DNA of 64,000 nucleotides from Amycolatopsis sulphurea. GTDB taxonomy: Bacteria > Actinomycetota > Actinomycetes > Mycobacteriales > Pseudonocardiaceae. The notes under the pieces were generated by a model. It had not been told where the DNA came from. It saw only the letters and a list, made by a program, of their open reading frames with translations, and ran no database searches. The stretch spans positions 5,022,001-5,086,000 of the forward strand of contig NZ_PDJK01000002.1 of the NCBI RefSeq assembly GCF_002564045.1. The letters run 5' to 3'. Position 1 is the first letter of the stretch, and each line of letters starts with the position of its first letter. Of this stretch, positions 30,748 through 39,012 are shown in pieces. The translations under genes and the position numbers were made by a program.

Positions 30748-33575
30748 TCGACTGCACCGACGAGCGACGCCGCGCCGAAGTGCGGGCGCGCGAGCGCAAC
30801 GGAATCGACGCGGTGAGCGTGAGCGACGACCGCCGCACCCTCACTGTGCTCTTCTTCGGCAAGGCGCCGGAGGGGCTGACCCCGGTGAACTTCCGGATCG
30901 ACGGCGGGCGCCGGATCACCGGGATCGTGGTCGTCGCGGCCGAGTTGTGCGTGAGCGACGACCCGGAATTCGCGGACGGCGTCCGGCTGACCGTGGACCG
31001 CCCGGGAGACCTCTCGACCTACCGGCTGTGCGTGGTGGAAGCCGGGCCGGTCGGCAACCCGGGTACCAAGCCGTACCCGGGCTTCGACCCGCGGTACGCC
31101 TGCGTGGACTTCACCTTCACCTCCTGCGACGACCTCGATTGCGCCCCGGCCGATGACTGTCCACAACAGACTGTCCCCGAGCCGGAGATCGACTACCTGA
31201 GCAAGGATTACGCGAGCTTCCGCCAGCTGCTGCTGGACCGGCTGAGCCTGACCATGCCGGCCTGGACCGAGCGGCACGTCCCGGACATCGGGATCACCCT
31301 GGTGGAACTGCTCGCCTACGAGGGTGACCGGCTCTCCTACCAGCAGGACGCGGTGGGGACCGAGGCGTACCTGGACACTGCGCGGCTGCGGGTGTCCGTC
31401 CGCCGGCACGCCCGCCTTGTCGACTACTTCATGCACGAGGGATGCTCCGCGCGGGCCTGGGTGTGCCTCGAAGCCGACGAGCAGGCCGAACTCCCGAAAG
31501 GCGCGTTCCGGTTCGCCAGCCTGCCGGACGGGGTGCTGCTCGACGAAGGCCCTGCCTTGCAGGAGAGCGATCTCGACCGGACCGGTATGCCGCGGTACGA
31601 GATGTTCGAGCCGGTGCACACCGAACCGTTGCCGCTGCGTCCCGCGCACAATCGGATTTCGTTGTGGACCTGGGGCGACCGGGAATGCCGCCTGTCGAAA
31701 GGGGCGACCTCGGCCACCCTGGCCGATCCGGATCGGGACTTGCGGCTGACCGCCGGTGACGTGCTGGTCTTCGAGGAGGTCGTCGGCGCGAAGACCGGGC
31801 TGCCCGCGGACGCGGATCACACGCACCGGCAGGTGGTCCGGCTGACGTCGGTCACCGAGACCACCGACGAGCTGTACTGCCGGCCTCTGCTCGAAGTCAC
31901 CTGGGCGCGCGAGGACGCGCTGGCGTTCTCGTTGTGTGTCAACGCTCGCGGCGGCGTCGACTGCACCGAATACGAGGTCGGGGTGGCGCGCGGCAACGTG
32001 GTGCTGGTCGAGCATGGCGCCCGGGTCGACTGGTGTGGCGGCGCTCCTGAGCACCACGACGTGCCGCCACCGGAGGGGACCGAGCTGGGATGTCCGGATC
32101 CGGTGGACTTCGGCTGTCCCGACGAGGCCCGCCCGGCACGGCGACCGGGCTACCCGCCGCTGCCGGTGCGGTTCCGGCCGGAGCTGAAGCATCGGCCGGT
32201 CACGCAGAGCGCGCCGTTCCCGCTGCCCGCCGACGTCGCGGCCGCGCAGGCGCGCCGGCTGGTCGCGTTGCCCGATCGCGTCCGTGCCAGGCTGACCAGG
32301 CTGTGGCGAGCCGGCGAGCCACCGTCCGATGTGGACTTCGAGTTCGTCACGAGGGTGTTCGGCGCGAAGCTGGTCGCGAAACTCGACCTTCGCAAGCATC
32401 CCCGGCGAGCGCTGCGGTACCTGCTCGCCCGGTTCGACGACCTGCTGGAGACCAAGTTGGCACGGGTACGTCAGCTGATCCACCGGGCGCACGCCGGATA
32501 CGTGCTCACCGAGGCGAACGAGGGCTGGGAAATCGGCCAGAGCTGGGGTGTCGACGAGGGCGCTGCGCTCGACGAGAACAGTTCGGCGTTCCGTGGCGCG
32601 GCAGGGCCGGCGACGCAGCCGGATCCGCGGGCCGCGCTGCCTGCGGTCACGGTGACCGATCGCCACGGGGAGATCTGGCTGCCGCGCCGGGACTTGCTCG
32701 ACAGCGGTCCGGCCGACCGTGATTTCGTCGGTGAACTCGACGACGACGGCGCCGTGGTGCTGCGCTTCGGTGACGGCCGCAACGGGGCCGAGTACCCGCT
32801 GGGCGGCACGCTGACCGCGTCGCTGCGGGTCGGTACCGGTGTGGCAGGCAACGTCGGGCGGGAGGCGATCAACCGGATCGTGCTCTGCCGGGTTTCGGTG
32901 GGCGGCATCCGCGTCGTCCGCAACCCGTTGCCCGCCGGCGGCGGCGCCGATCCGGAGCCGGTGTCGGAGGTCCGGACGCGGGCTCCGCAGGAGGCCCGGC
33001 ACCGGCTGCTGCGGGCGATCACCGCGGAGGACTACGCGACACTCGCCGGGCAGACCCCGGGGGTGCAACGCGCGGCGGCCGATCTGCGGTGGACCGGCAG
33101 CTGGTACGAGGCGCAGGCCGGCGTCGACCCGCTCGGCGCGGAGGTCGCCCCGGAGTGGCTGCTCGACGAAGTCCGCGCGGGCCTCTACCCGTACCGCCGG
33201 ATCGGCCACGACCTCGCGGTGTCGAGCGCGACGCTGGTGCCGCTCGACCTCGTGGTGCACGTCGAGGTCCGGCCCGAGTACCTCGCCGCGCACGTGCGGG
33301 TCGCGGTGCGGCGGGTGCTGGCCGGCTTCTTCGCGCCGGACAACCTGACCTTCGGCACGCCGGTGCGGATCAGTCAGGTGGTCGCCGTGGCGGCCGCCGT
33401 ACCCGGCGTCCGGCACGCCGAGGTCACCAAGCTGCAGCGCCTCTTCGGCCCGCCCGGGATCGCACTCGACGCCGGCGTGCTGCCGATCGGGCCGCTGGAG
33501 GTAGCGCAGCTCGACGACGATCCGAGCCGGCCGGAGAACGGGTGGCTCACCCTCGACTTGGCAGGTGGGCGATGA
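30744..33575 (+). CDS. Baseplate J-like protein, CIS wedge component (Afp11-like)
   Basis: A 943-residue putative baseplate assembly protein. EIDYLSKDYASFRQLLLDRL, WTERHVPDIGITLVELLAYE and DRLSYQQDAVGTEAYLDTAR form the conserved N-terminal wedge region. EARHRLLRAITAEDYATLAG with VQRAAADLRWTGSWYEA is the baseplate J domain near residue 750. It pairs with the next protein to build the six wedges around the hub. Its start and stop each overlap the neighbouring genes by four bases. Confidence 0.9.
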   Translation: MIDCTDERRRAEVRARERNGIDAVSVSDDRRTLTVLFFGKAPEGLTPVNFRIDGGRRITGIVVVAAELCVSDDPEFADGVRLTVDRPGDLSTYRLCVVEAGPVGNPGTKPYPGFDPRYACVDFTFTSCDDLDCAPADDCPQQTVPEPEIDYLSKDYASFRQLLLDRLSLTMPAWTERHVPDIGITLVELLAYEGDRLSYQQDAVGTEAYLDTARLRVSVRRHARLVDYFMHEGCSARAWVCLEADEQAELPKGAFRFASLPDGVLLDEGPALQESDLDRTGMPRYEMFEPVHTEPLPLRPAHNRISLWTWGDRECRLSKGATSATLADPDRDLRLTAGDVLVFEEVVGAKTGLPADADHTHRQVVRLTSVTETTDELYCRPLLEVTWAREDALAFSLCVNARGGVDCTEYEVGVARGNVVLVEHGARVDWCGGAPEHHDVPPPEGTELGCPDPVDFGCPDEARPARRPGYPPLPVRFRPELKHRPVTQSAPFPLPADVAAAQARRLVALPDRVRARLTRLWRAGEPPSDVDFEFVTRVFGAKLVAKLDLRKHPRRALRYLLARFDDLLETKLARVRQLIHRAHAGYVLTEANEGWEIGQSWGVDEGAALDENSSAFRGAAGPATQPDPRAALPAVTVTDRHGEIWLPRRDLLDSGPADRDFVGELDDDGAVVLRFGDGRNGAEYPLGGTLTASLRVGTGVAGNVGREAINRIVLCRVSVGGIRVVRNPLPAGGGADPEPVSEVRTRAPQEARHRLLRAITAEDYATLAGQTPGVQRAAADLRWTGSWYEAQAGVDPLGAEVAPEWLLDEVRAGLYPYRRIGHDLAVSSATLVPLDLVVHVEVRPEYLAAHVRVAVRRVLAGFFAPDNLTFGTPVRISQVVAVAAAVPGVRHAEVTKLQRLFGPPGIALDAGVLPIGPLEVAQLDDDPSRPENGWLTLDLAGGR

Positions 33576-36500
33576 GCTGTTCGTGCGGCTGTGGTTCGGG
33601 AACCGCCACGACGACCCCGGCTTCGACCTACAACCGGCCCGGGCTGCCCGCGCTGTCCTACCGGATCGGCACGCACAGCCGGTTCCGGGAGACGATGCTG
33701 GCCAGGATCGCGAGCAGGCCGGCCCTCGCGCGGCTGACCACGCGGGAACCCGACGATCCGGCCATCGCGCTGCTGGACTGCTGGGCGATGGTCGGCGACG
33801 TGCTGACCTTCTACCAGGAGCGTCTCGTCAACGAGGGCTACCTGCGTACCGCGATCGAGCCGGAATCCCTGATCCACCTGGGCAAACTGGTCGGCTACAC
33901 GCCGCGGCCCGCGCTGTCGGCGAGCACTCACCTCGCCTTCACCCTGGACCCCGGCACGAAGTCGGTGATCCCAGCCGGCTCGGGTGCGAAGAGCGTCTCC
34001 GGGCAGAACCAGGTGCCCCAGACCTTCGAGACCACCGAAGACCTGATCGCCCGCGAGGAGTGGAACGCGCTGCAGGTCGCGCAGAACGAACCGGTGGACG
34101 TGAACGGGAACACCGCGCAGGGCATCCGGCGAATCGGCGTGGCGGGCACCTCGGCGAACCTCAAGACCGGGGACCGGCTGCTGTTCCTGTTCGGCTCGGA
34201 CAATCCGGTGGTCCGCACCGTCGAGGTGGCCACCGCGGACTTCGCGGCCGGCCGGACCGAGGTCACGCTCACCGTGCCGGACGGACGGCGCAACGAGCTG
34301 AACCAGGCGATCGAGGATCTGGCGGACGTGATCGGCGAAGCACTGCCTGCGCCGGTGTCGCCGTGGACCGCTGATTCTGTCGCATTGCTGACGGCCGCGA
34401 AGAAGTACCTGGCCACTGTCGGTGAGGTGACCGTCGTGCCGTATCGGCTGTTGCGTACCGCCCAGCAGCTGAGCATGGACCTGCCCGAGCAGGCGGCGAT
34501 CGCCGCGGCACACGCCGGGTGCGGCGTCCAGGATTGGTACGACTTGCGCGCGAAGCGGGTCATCGATGCCGCGGTGGCCCTGCTGAAGCTGATCCTTGAG
34601 ACGACGCGCGACACCGATTACGAGACCGCGTACCTGAAGCAGCTCGCGCACGACTTGTTCTGCCCGTCGCAGGAATTGCTGGCCGACGGCCCGGTGCCCA
34701 CGGCCGAGGTCCGGGACGGCGGGAAGCTCCCCTGCACGGACTGCTGCAACCGCGGCACCGCGCTGGTCGCGCTCACCCCCGTCCTGCCGTGGCTGCGCCG
34801 GGATCCGTCCCGGCCACCCCGCCGGGCGATCGATCTGCAGTCCACAGTGGACGATCTGTTCCGGGCCGATTCCGACGTGCACCCGAAGCTGCTCATCGCG
34901 GCCGACCCCCGGCTCGGCCCGAATCTGCACAAAGCCTGGGCGAACCAGCGGATCGCGCCGCCGCCCGCGTTGTCCGGCCTCCAGGTGCCCCGGGTCAAGG
35001 CGGTGACCATCGACCGTCCGGCGGGGACCACCGATCCGGACGGCACGACCGTGCTCTATCTGGACAACGTCTACGACGGAATCGCCCGGGACAGCTGGGT
35101 CGTGCTCGACCCGGGAGCGAACGCCACCTCGCCGATTCTCCAGCCTGAACCGGCGCAGGTCGTGTCGGTCACCCAGGCGACCGTCGACGTTACCGTGAAG
35201 GACGCCTCCGGCGCGGCGAAACCGGTGGGGACCAAGCAGGTCACCGTGCTGACCGTGCGGGAGACGTTCGTCCAGCCGCCACCGGCGGGCATCATCGTGT
35301 GGGCGCAGGGGGAATCGCTCACGGCGGTCGGCGACCCGATCACCACCGCCGTCGGCGGGACCGAGATCGAGCTGGGCCGGCTCTATGACGGGCTCCGGCC
35401 GGGCCGGTGGCTGGTGGTGTCCGGCGAACGCGCCGATGTCCCGCACACCAGCGGGATCCAGACGAGCGAGCTGACCATGGTCGCCGGCATCCGGCAGCGG
35501 GTGAACCCGGAGCAGCCGGGTGCGCATGTGCGTACCTACCTGGCGCTGGCCACCACACTGTCCTATCGGTACCGCCGGGCGACGGTGACCCTCTACGGCA
35601 ACGTCGTGGCGGCCGACCAGGGGGAGACCCGCACCGAGGTGCTCGGCAGCGGCGACCCGGGTACCGCCGGGCAGACGTTCCCACTGCGGCAGATCACCGC
35701 GGACAACCCGCTCACCTTCCTGCCGTCGGCGAACGCCGAGGGCGCGGAAAGTACGCTCACCACCCGGGTTTCCGGGGTGCGCTGGCACGAGACGGACGGG
35801 CTGATCCGGTCCGGCCCGGCCGGGCACGACTACGAGGAGGTCGGCGCCCCGGACGGGACCCGCTCGGTCCGGTTCGGCGACGGTGTACACGGCGCCCGGG
35901 TGCCTGCCGGAGCAGAGAACGTCACCGCGGAATACCGGATCGGCGCCGGACACGACGGAAACGTCGATGCCGGGCAGATCAATCAGCTGTCCGGCCGGGC
36001 ACCCGGGGTACGGTCGGTGCTCAACCCGCTGCCCTCGGGCGGCGGCGCGGACGGCGACGGACCGGCGGACGCCCGGGAGACCATCCCGCTGCGGATGCTG
36101 GCGCTGGACCGGTTGCTGTCGGTCCGGGACTACGCCGACTTCACCCGCGCCCGTGCCGGCATCGGCAAGGCTTCCGCGGTCCAGCTGTCCGACGGTGACC
36201 GCCAGGTCGTGCACGTGACCATCGCGGCGACCGGGGACGTCCGGATCGATCCGTCGTCCGGCCTGTTCACCACACTCGAAGACGCACTGGCCGCGTTCGG
36301 CGACCGCGGGGTCCCGGTGCGGGTCGCGGTGCGTGATCAGGTGCTGCTCGTGCTGCGGGCCGGGATCAAGGTCCTGCCCGACTACTCGTGGAACCTGGTG
36401 GAGCCGGCCGTGCGCGCCGCGCTGCTGGACCGATTCTCCTTTGCCCACAGGGAACTCGGCGAGCCCGCTTACCTCAGTGAGGTGTTCGCGGCGGTCCAGG

Positions 36501-36874
36501 CGGTGCCGGGCGTCGACTATGCCGACGTCGATGTGTTCGACGGGATCAGCGGTGATGTCACGCCGATCGAGCTGGCGACCATTGTGGACGGTCTGACCGA
36601 GGCGAAGGCCTGCGTTCCGGCACCCGGTGCGCGTTTCGCGGAGGTTTTCGACACGGTGGGTTATGTGAACGAGTTCGGCTGGGACACGCTGACCACGGTC
36701 GCGTTGCGGAATGGCCTGACGCTGGCTGAACTGGTCCGGCTGAATCCGCGGCTGGAGTCCGCGGAGTTGCCGGAGAACGGTCGGCTCACGGTGTTCCGCG
36801 GCATCCGCCCGGCCCGGCTCGCCGTGCTTCCCGGTGCCGTACCGGAGGCTCTGACCCTGGTGAGGATCCCATGA
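33572..36874 (+). CDS. Second baseplate wedge protein with C-terminal LysM-like motif (Afp12-like)
   Basis: An 1,100-residue baseplate protein. It begins MSCSCGCGSG, a Cys/Gly-rich leader, then YRIGTHSRFRETMLARIASR, WAMVGDVLTFYQERLVNEGY and GYTPRPALSASTHLAFTL, typical of the larger wedge partner of eCIS. A beta-rich middle is followed by a J-like region (LSVRDYADFTRARAGIGKAS). The C-terminal 75 residues (VGYVNEFGWDTLTTVALRNG, LTLAELVRLNP) look like a LysM/tail-X unit. The ATG overlaps the previous stop. The Cys-rich first ten residues are unusual and might bind a metal. Confidence 0.87.
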   Translation: MSCSCGCGSGTATTTPASTYNRPGLPALSYRIGTHSRFRETMLARIASRPALARLTTREPDDPAIALLDCWAMVGDVLTFYQERLVNEGYLRTAIEPESLIHLGKLVGYTPRPALSASTHLAFTLDPGTKSVIPAGSGAKSVSGQNQVPQTFETTEDLIAREEWNALQVAQNEPVDVNGNTAQGIRRIGVAGTSANLKTGDRLLFLFGSDNPVVRTVEVATADFAAGRTEVTLTVPDGRRNELNQAIEDLADVIGEALPAPVSPWTADSVALLTAAKKYLATVGEVTVVPYRLLRTAQQLSMDLPEQAAIAAAHAGCGVQDWYDLRAKRVIDAAVALLKLILETTRDTDYETAYLKQLAHDLFCPSQELLADGPVPTAEVRDGGKLPCTDCCNRGTALVALTPVLPWLRRDPSRPPRRAIDLQSTVDDLFRADSDVHPKLLIAADPRLGPNLHKAWANQRIAPPPALSGLQVPRVKAVTIDRPAGTTDPDGTTVLYLDNVYDGIARDSWVVLDPGANATSPILQPEPAQVVSVTQATVDVTVKDASGAAKPVGTKQVTVLTVRETFVQPPPAGIIVWAQGESLTAVGDPITTAVGGTEIELGRLYDGLRPGRWLVVSGERADVPHTSGIQTSELTMVAGIRQRVNPEQPGAHVRTYLALATTLSYRYRRATVTLYGNVVAADQGETRTEVLGSGDPGTAGQTFPLRQITADNPLTFLPSANAEGAESTLTTRVSGVRWHETDGLIRSGPAGHDYEEVGAPDGTRSVRFGDGVHGARVPAGAENVTAEYRIGAGHDGNVDAGQINQLSGRAPGVRSVLNPLPSGGGADGDGPADARETIPLRMLALDRLLSVRDYADFTRARAGIGKASAVQLSDGDRQVVHVTIAATGDVRIDPSSGLFTTLEDALAAFGDRGVPVRVAVRDQVLLVLRAGIKVLPDYSWNLVEPAVRAALLDRFSFAHRELGEPAYLSEVFAAVQAVPGVDYADVDVFDGISGDVTPIELATIVDGLTEAKACVPAPGARFAEVFDTVGYVNEFGWDTLTTVALRNGLTLAELVRLNPRLESAELPENGRLTVFRGIRPARLAVLPGAVPEALTLVRIP

Positions 36875-39003
36875 CGCGCAACCCGGACCGGCTCTACGAT
36901 CTGCTGCCCGCAGTACACCGGCGCTACGACGAGGAGAACGCCGGACCGCTGAGGGCACTGCTCGGCGTGATCACCGAACAGGCCGACCTGATCGACGCCG
37001 ACCTTGACGCCCTGTATGAGGACTGGTTCGTCGAAACCGGACAGGGCTGGGTCGTGCCCTACCTCGGTGACCTGGTCGGATACCGGCTCCTGCCCGGTGC
37101 GGACGAGGCGCTGGCCGCCGATTCCGCGGCGGCGCGACGGCTGCTCGCCGCGCTGGCGCCGCGCCGCGATGTCGCGCACACCGTCGGGAACCGGCGCCGG
37201 AAGGGCACGCTGGCACTGCTGGAACAGCTCGCGATGGACATCGCGCAGTGGCCGGCCCGCGCCGTCGAGTACCGGCGGCTGCTCGGGGTCACGCAGGCGG
37301 TCCGGCTGCACGGCCGGGATTCACGCGCGGACCGGCGCCGCCTCACCCGCGGCCGGCTCACCGATCTGCACCGGACGGACGCGCTCGACCGGCTCGACGG
37401 GCCGTTCGACGAGCTGGCGCACACCGTCGACGTCCGGCGGATCGATTCCGCACGCGGCACCGGCCGGTACAACATCCCGGAAATCGGGCTGCATGTGTGG
37501 CGGCTCAAGCCGTACTCGATCACGCACGCGCCCGCGTACTGCGAGGATCGCGCCCGCACGCACTTCACGTTCAGCGTCCTCGGCAACGACACCCCGCTGA
37601 TCACCAAGCCGGAGCGGGAACCGTCGCCCGCGCACGTCGCGGACGAGACGAACGTGCCCGCGTTCATCCGGCGGCACGCGTTCGCCGAGCGGACCGCGAG
37701 CTACTACGGCCCCGGCAAGAGCCTGTGCCTGTACACCGCGGACGGGAAACCGGTGCCGCTGACCCGGATCGTGCCCGCCGACCTGTCCGGCTGGCGTTAC
37801 CGGCCGGCTCGCGGCCAGGTCGCGGTCGACCCGGTGCTCGGCCGGATCGCCTTCCCCTCCCGGCAGGCGCCGGAGGACGGCGTGTGGGCCACGTATCACT
37901 ACGGGTTCTCCGCCGACCTCGGCGGCGGAGAGTATCCACGCCCGGTGGATCCGTTCTCCCCGAAGAAGATCTACTACGTCGGTCCCGGGCACCATGAGCT
38001 GATCGCGGACGCGATCGCGCAGTGGCGCGCGGACAAGGCGAAAGACCCCGCGCTGCGGGAGGGCGTCGTCGAGTTCACCGACAGTGGCGCATACCAGGAA
38101 CAGCTGATGATCCCGCTGGACCGCGGTGACCGGCTGACCCTGCGGGCGGCGAAGGGCACCCGGCCCGTGCTGCGGCTGCTGGACTGGTCGAGCAACCGCC
38201 CGGACGCGTTGCGGCTCGTCGGGACCGGCGAGGGCGCGGCGGATGATCCGTTGCCCCGGGTCGTGTTCGACGGGCTGCTGATCACCGGGCGCAGCGTCCG
38301 CGTGGACGGGCCGATCGGGCAGTTCGTGGTGCGGCACTGCACCCTGGTGCCCGGCTGGGCGCTGGACGAGGACTGCTGTCCCCAGCACGCGGAGGAGGCG
38401 AGCATCGAGCTGGCGGACACCCCCGCGTGCCTGCAGGTGGAGCACAGCATCCTCGGCACGATCCTGGTCAACGCCGACGAGGTGCACCCTGAACCCAACC
38501 GGATCTGGTTGTCGGACAGCATTCTCGACGCCGCCGGTGAGTGCCTGGCCGCGGTGTGCGGCCCGGGTGAGGGGCGGGCGCACGCGGAGTTCAACGCCCG
38601 GCGCGTGACCGTGTTCGGCGCGGTGCTCGCGCACGCGACCGGGCTGATCGAGAATTCCGTGCTGGCCGGTCCAGTGCGCATCGCCCGGCGGCAGACCGGC
38701 TGCGTCCGGTTCTGCTGGCTGCCGGAGGGTTCCCGTACACCGCCGCGATTCCACTGCGAGCCCGAGCATTCCGGCGATCCGGCGCGGGTGCTGCCGCGGT
38801 TCACGTCGACCCGTTACGGCACTCCCGGCTACGCGCAGCTCGCGCTGTATTGCCCGGACGAGATCCGCCGCGGAGCCGAGGACAGCTCCGAAATGGGTGC
38901 CTTCCACGACCTGTTCCAGCCGCAGCGCGAGGACAACCTCCGGCTGCGTCTCGCCGAATACACTCCGGCCGGCAGCGACGCCGGCATCCTGTTCGCCACC
39001 TAG
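36871..39003 (+). CDS. Tail protein I-like CIS baseplate-peripheral protein
   Basis: A 710-residue protein. The N-terminal ~220 residues resemble phage tail protein I/P2 gpI family wedge-fibre adaptors (RLYDLLPAVHRRYDEENAGP, LRALLGVITEQADLIDADLD, FVETGQGWVVPYLGDLVGYR, LAPRRDVAHTVGNRRRKGTL). The rest is beta-rich and ends with what looks like a right-handed beta-helix (GPIGQFVVRHCTLVPGWALD, LADTPACLQVEHSILGTILV, RRVTVFGAVLAHATGLIENS), a fold often used in receptor or polysaccharide binding. It could be the component that links baseplate to fibres or membrane. Coupled to its upstream neighbour. Confidence 0.75.
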   Translation: MTRNPDRLYDLLPAVHRRYDEENAGPLRALLGVITEQADLIDADLDALYEDWFVETGQGWVVPYLGDLVGYRLLPGADEALAADSAAARRLLAALAPRRDVAHTVGNRRRKGTLALLEQLAMDIAQWPARAVEYRRLLGVTQAVRLHGRDSRADRRRLTRGRLTDLHRTDALDRLDGPFDELAHTVDVRRIDSARGTGRYNIPEIGLHVWRLKPYSITHAPAYCEDRARTHFTFSVLGNDTPLITKPEREPSPAHVADETNVPAFIRRHAFAERTASYYGPGKSLCLYTADGKPVPLTRIVPADLSGWRYRPARGQVAVDPVLGRIAFPSRQAPEDGVWATYHYGFSADLGGGEYPRPVDPFSPKKIYYVGPGHHELIADAIAQWRADKAKDPALREGVVEFTDSGAYQEQLMIPLDRGDRLTLRAAKGTRPVLRLLDWSSNRPDALRLVGTGEGAADDPLPRVVFDGLLITGRSVRVDGPIGQFVVRHCTLVPGWALDEDCCPQHAEEASIELADTPACLQVEHSILGTILVNADEVHPEPNRIWLSDSILDAAGECLAAVCGPGEGRAHAEFNARRVTVFGAVLAHATGLIENSVLAGPVRIARRQTGCVRFCWLPEGSRTPPRFHCEPEHSGDPARVLPRFTSTRYGTPGYAQLALYCPDEIRRGAEDSSEMGAFHDLFQPQREDNLRLRLAEYTPAGSDAGILFAT

Positions 39004-39012
39004 GAGACGCTC

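Noticed and set aside
33374..36958. Very long open frames antisense to the wedge genes, and similar antisense frames at 4851-7361, 11336-14314 and 37321-40920
   Set aside because: They mirror real genes in a very GC-rich genome, have Arg/Pro/Gly/His-rich compositions without domain motifs, and lack ribosome sites.
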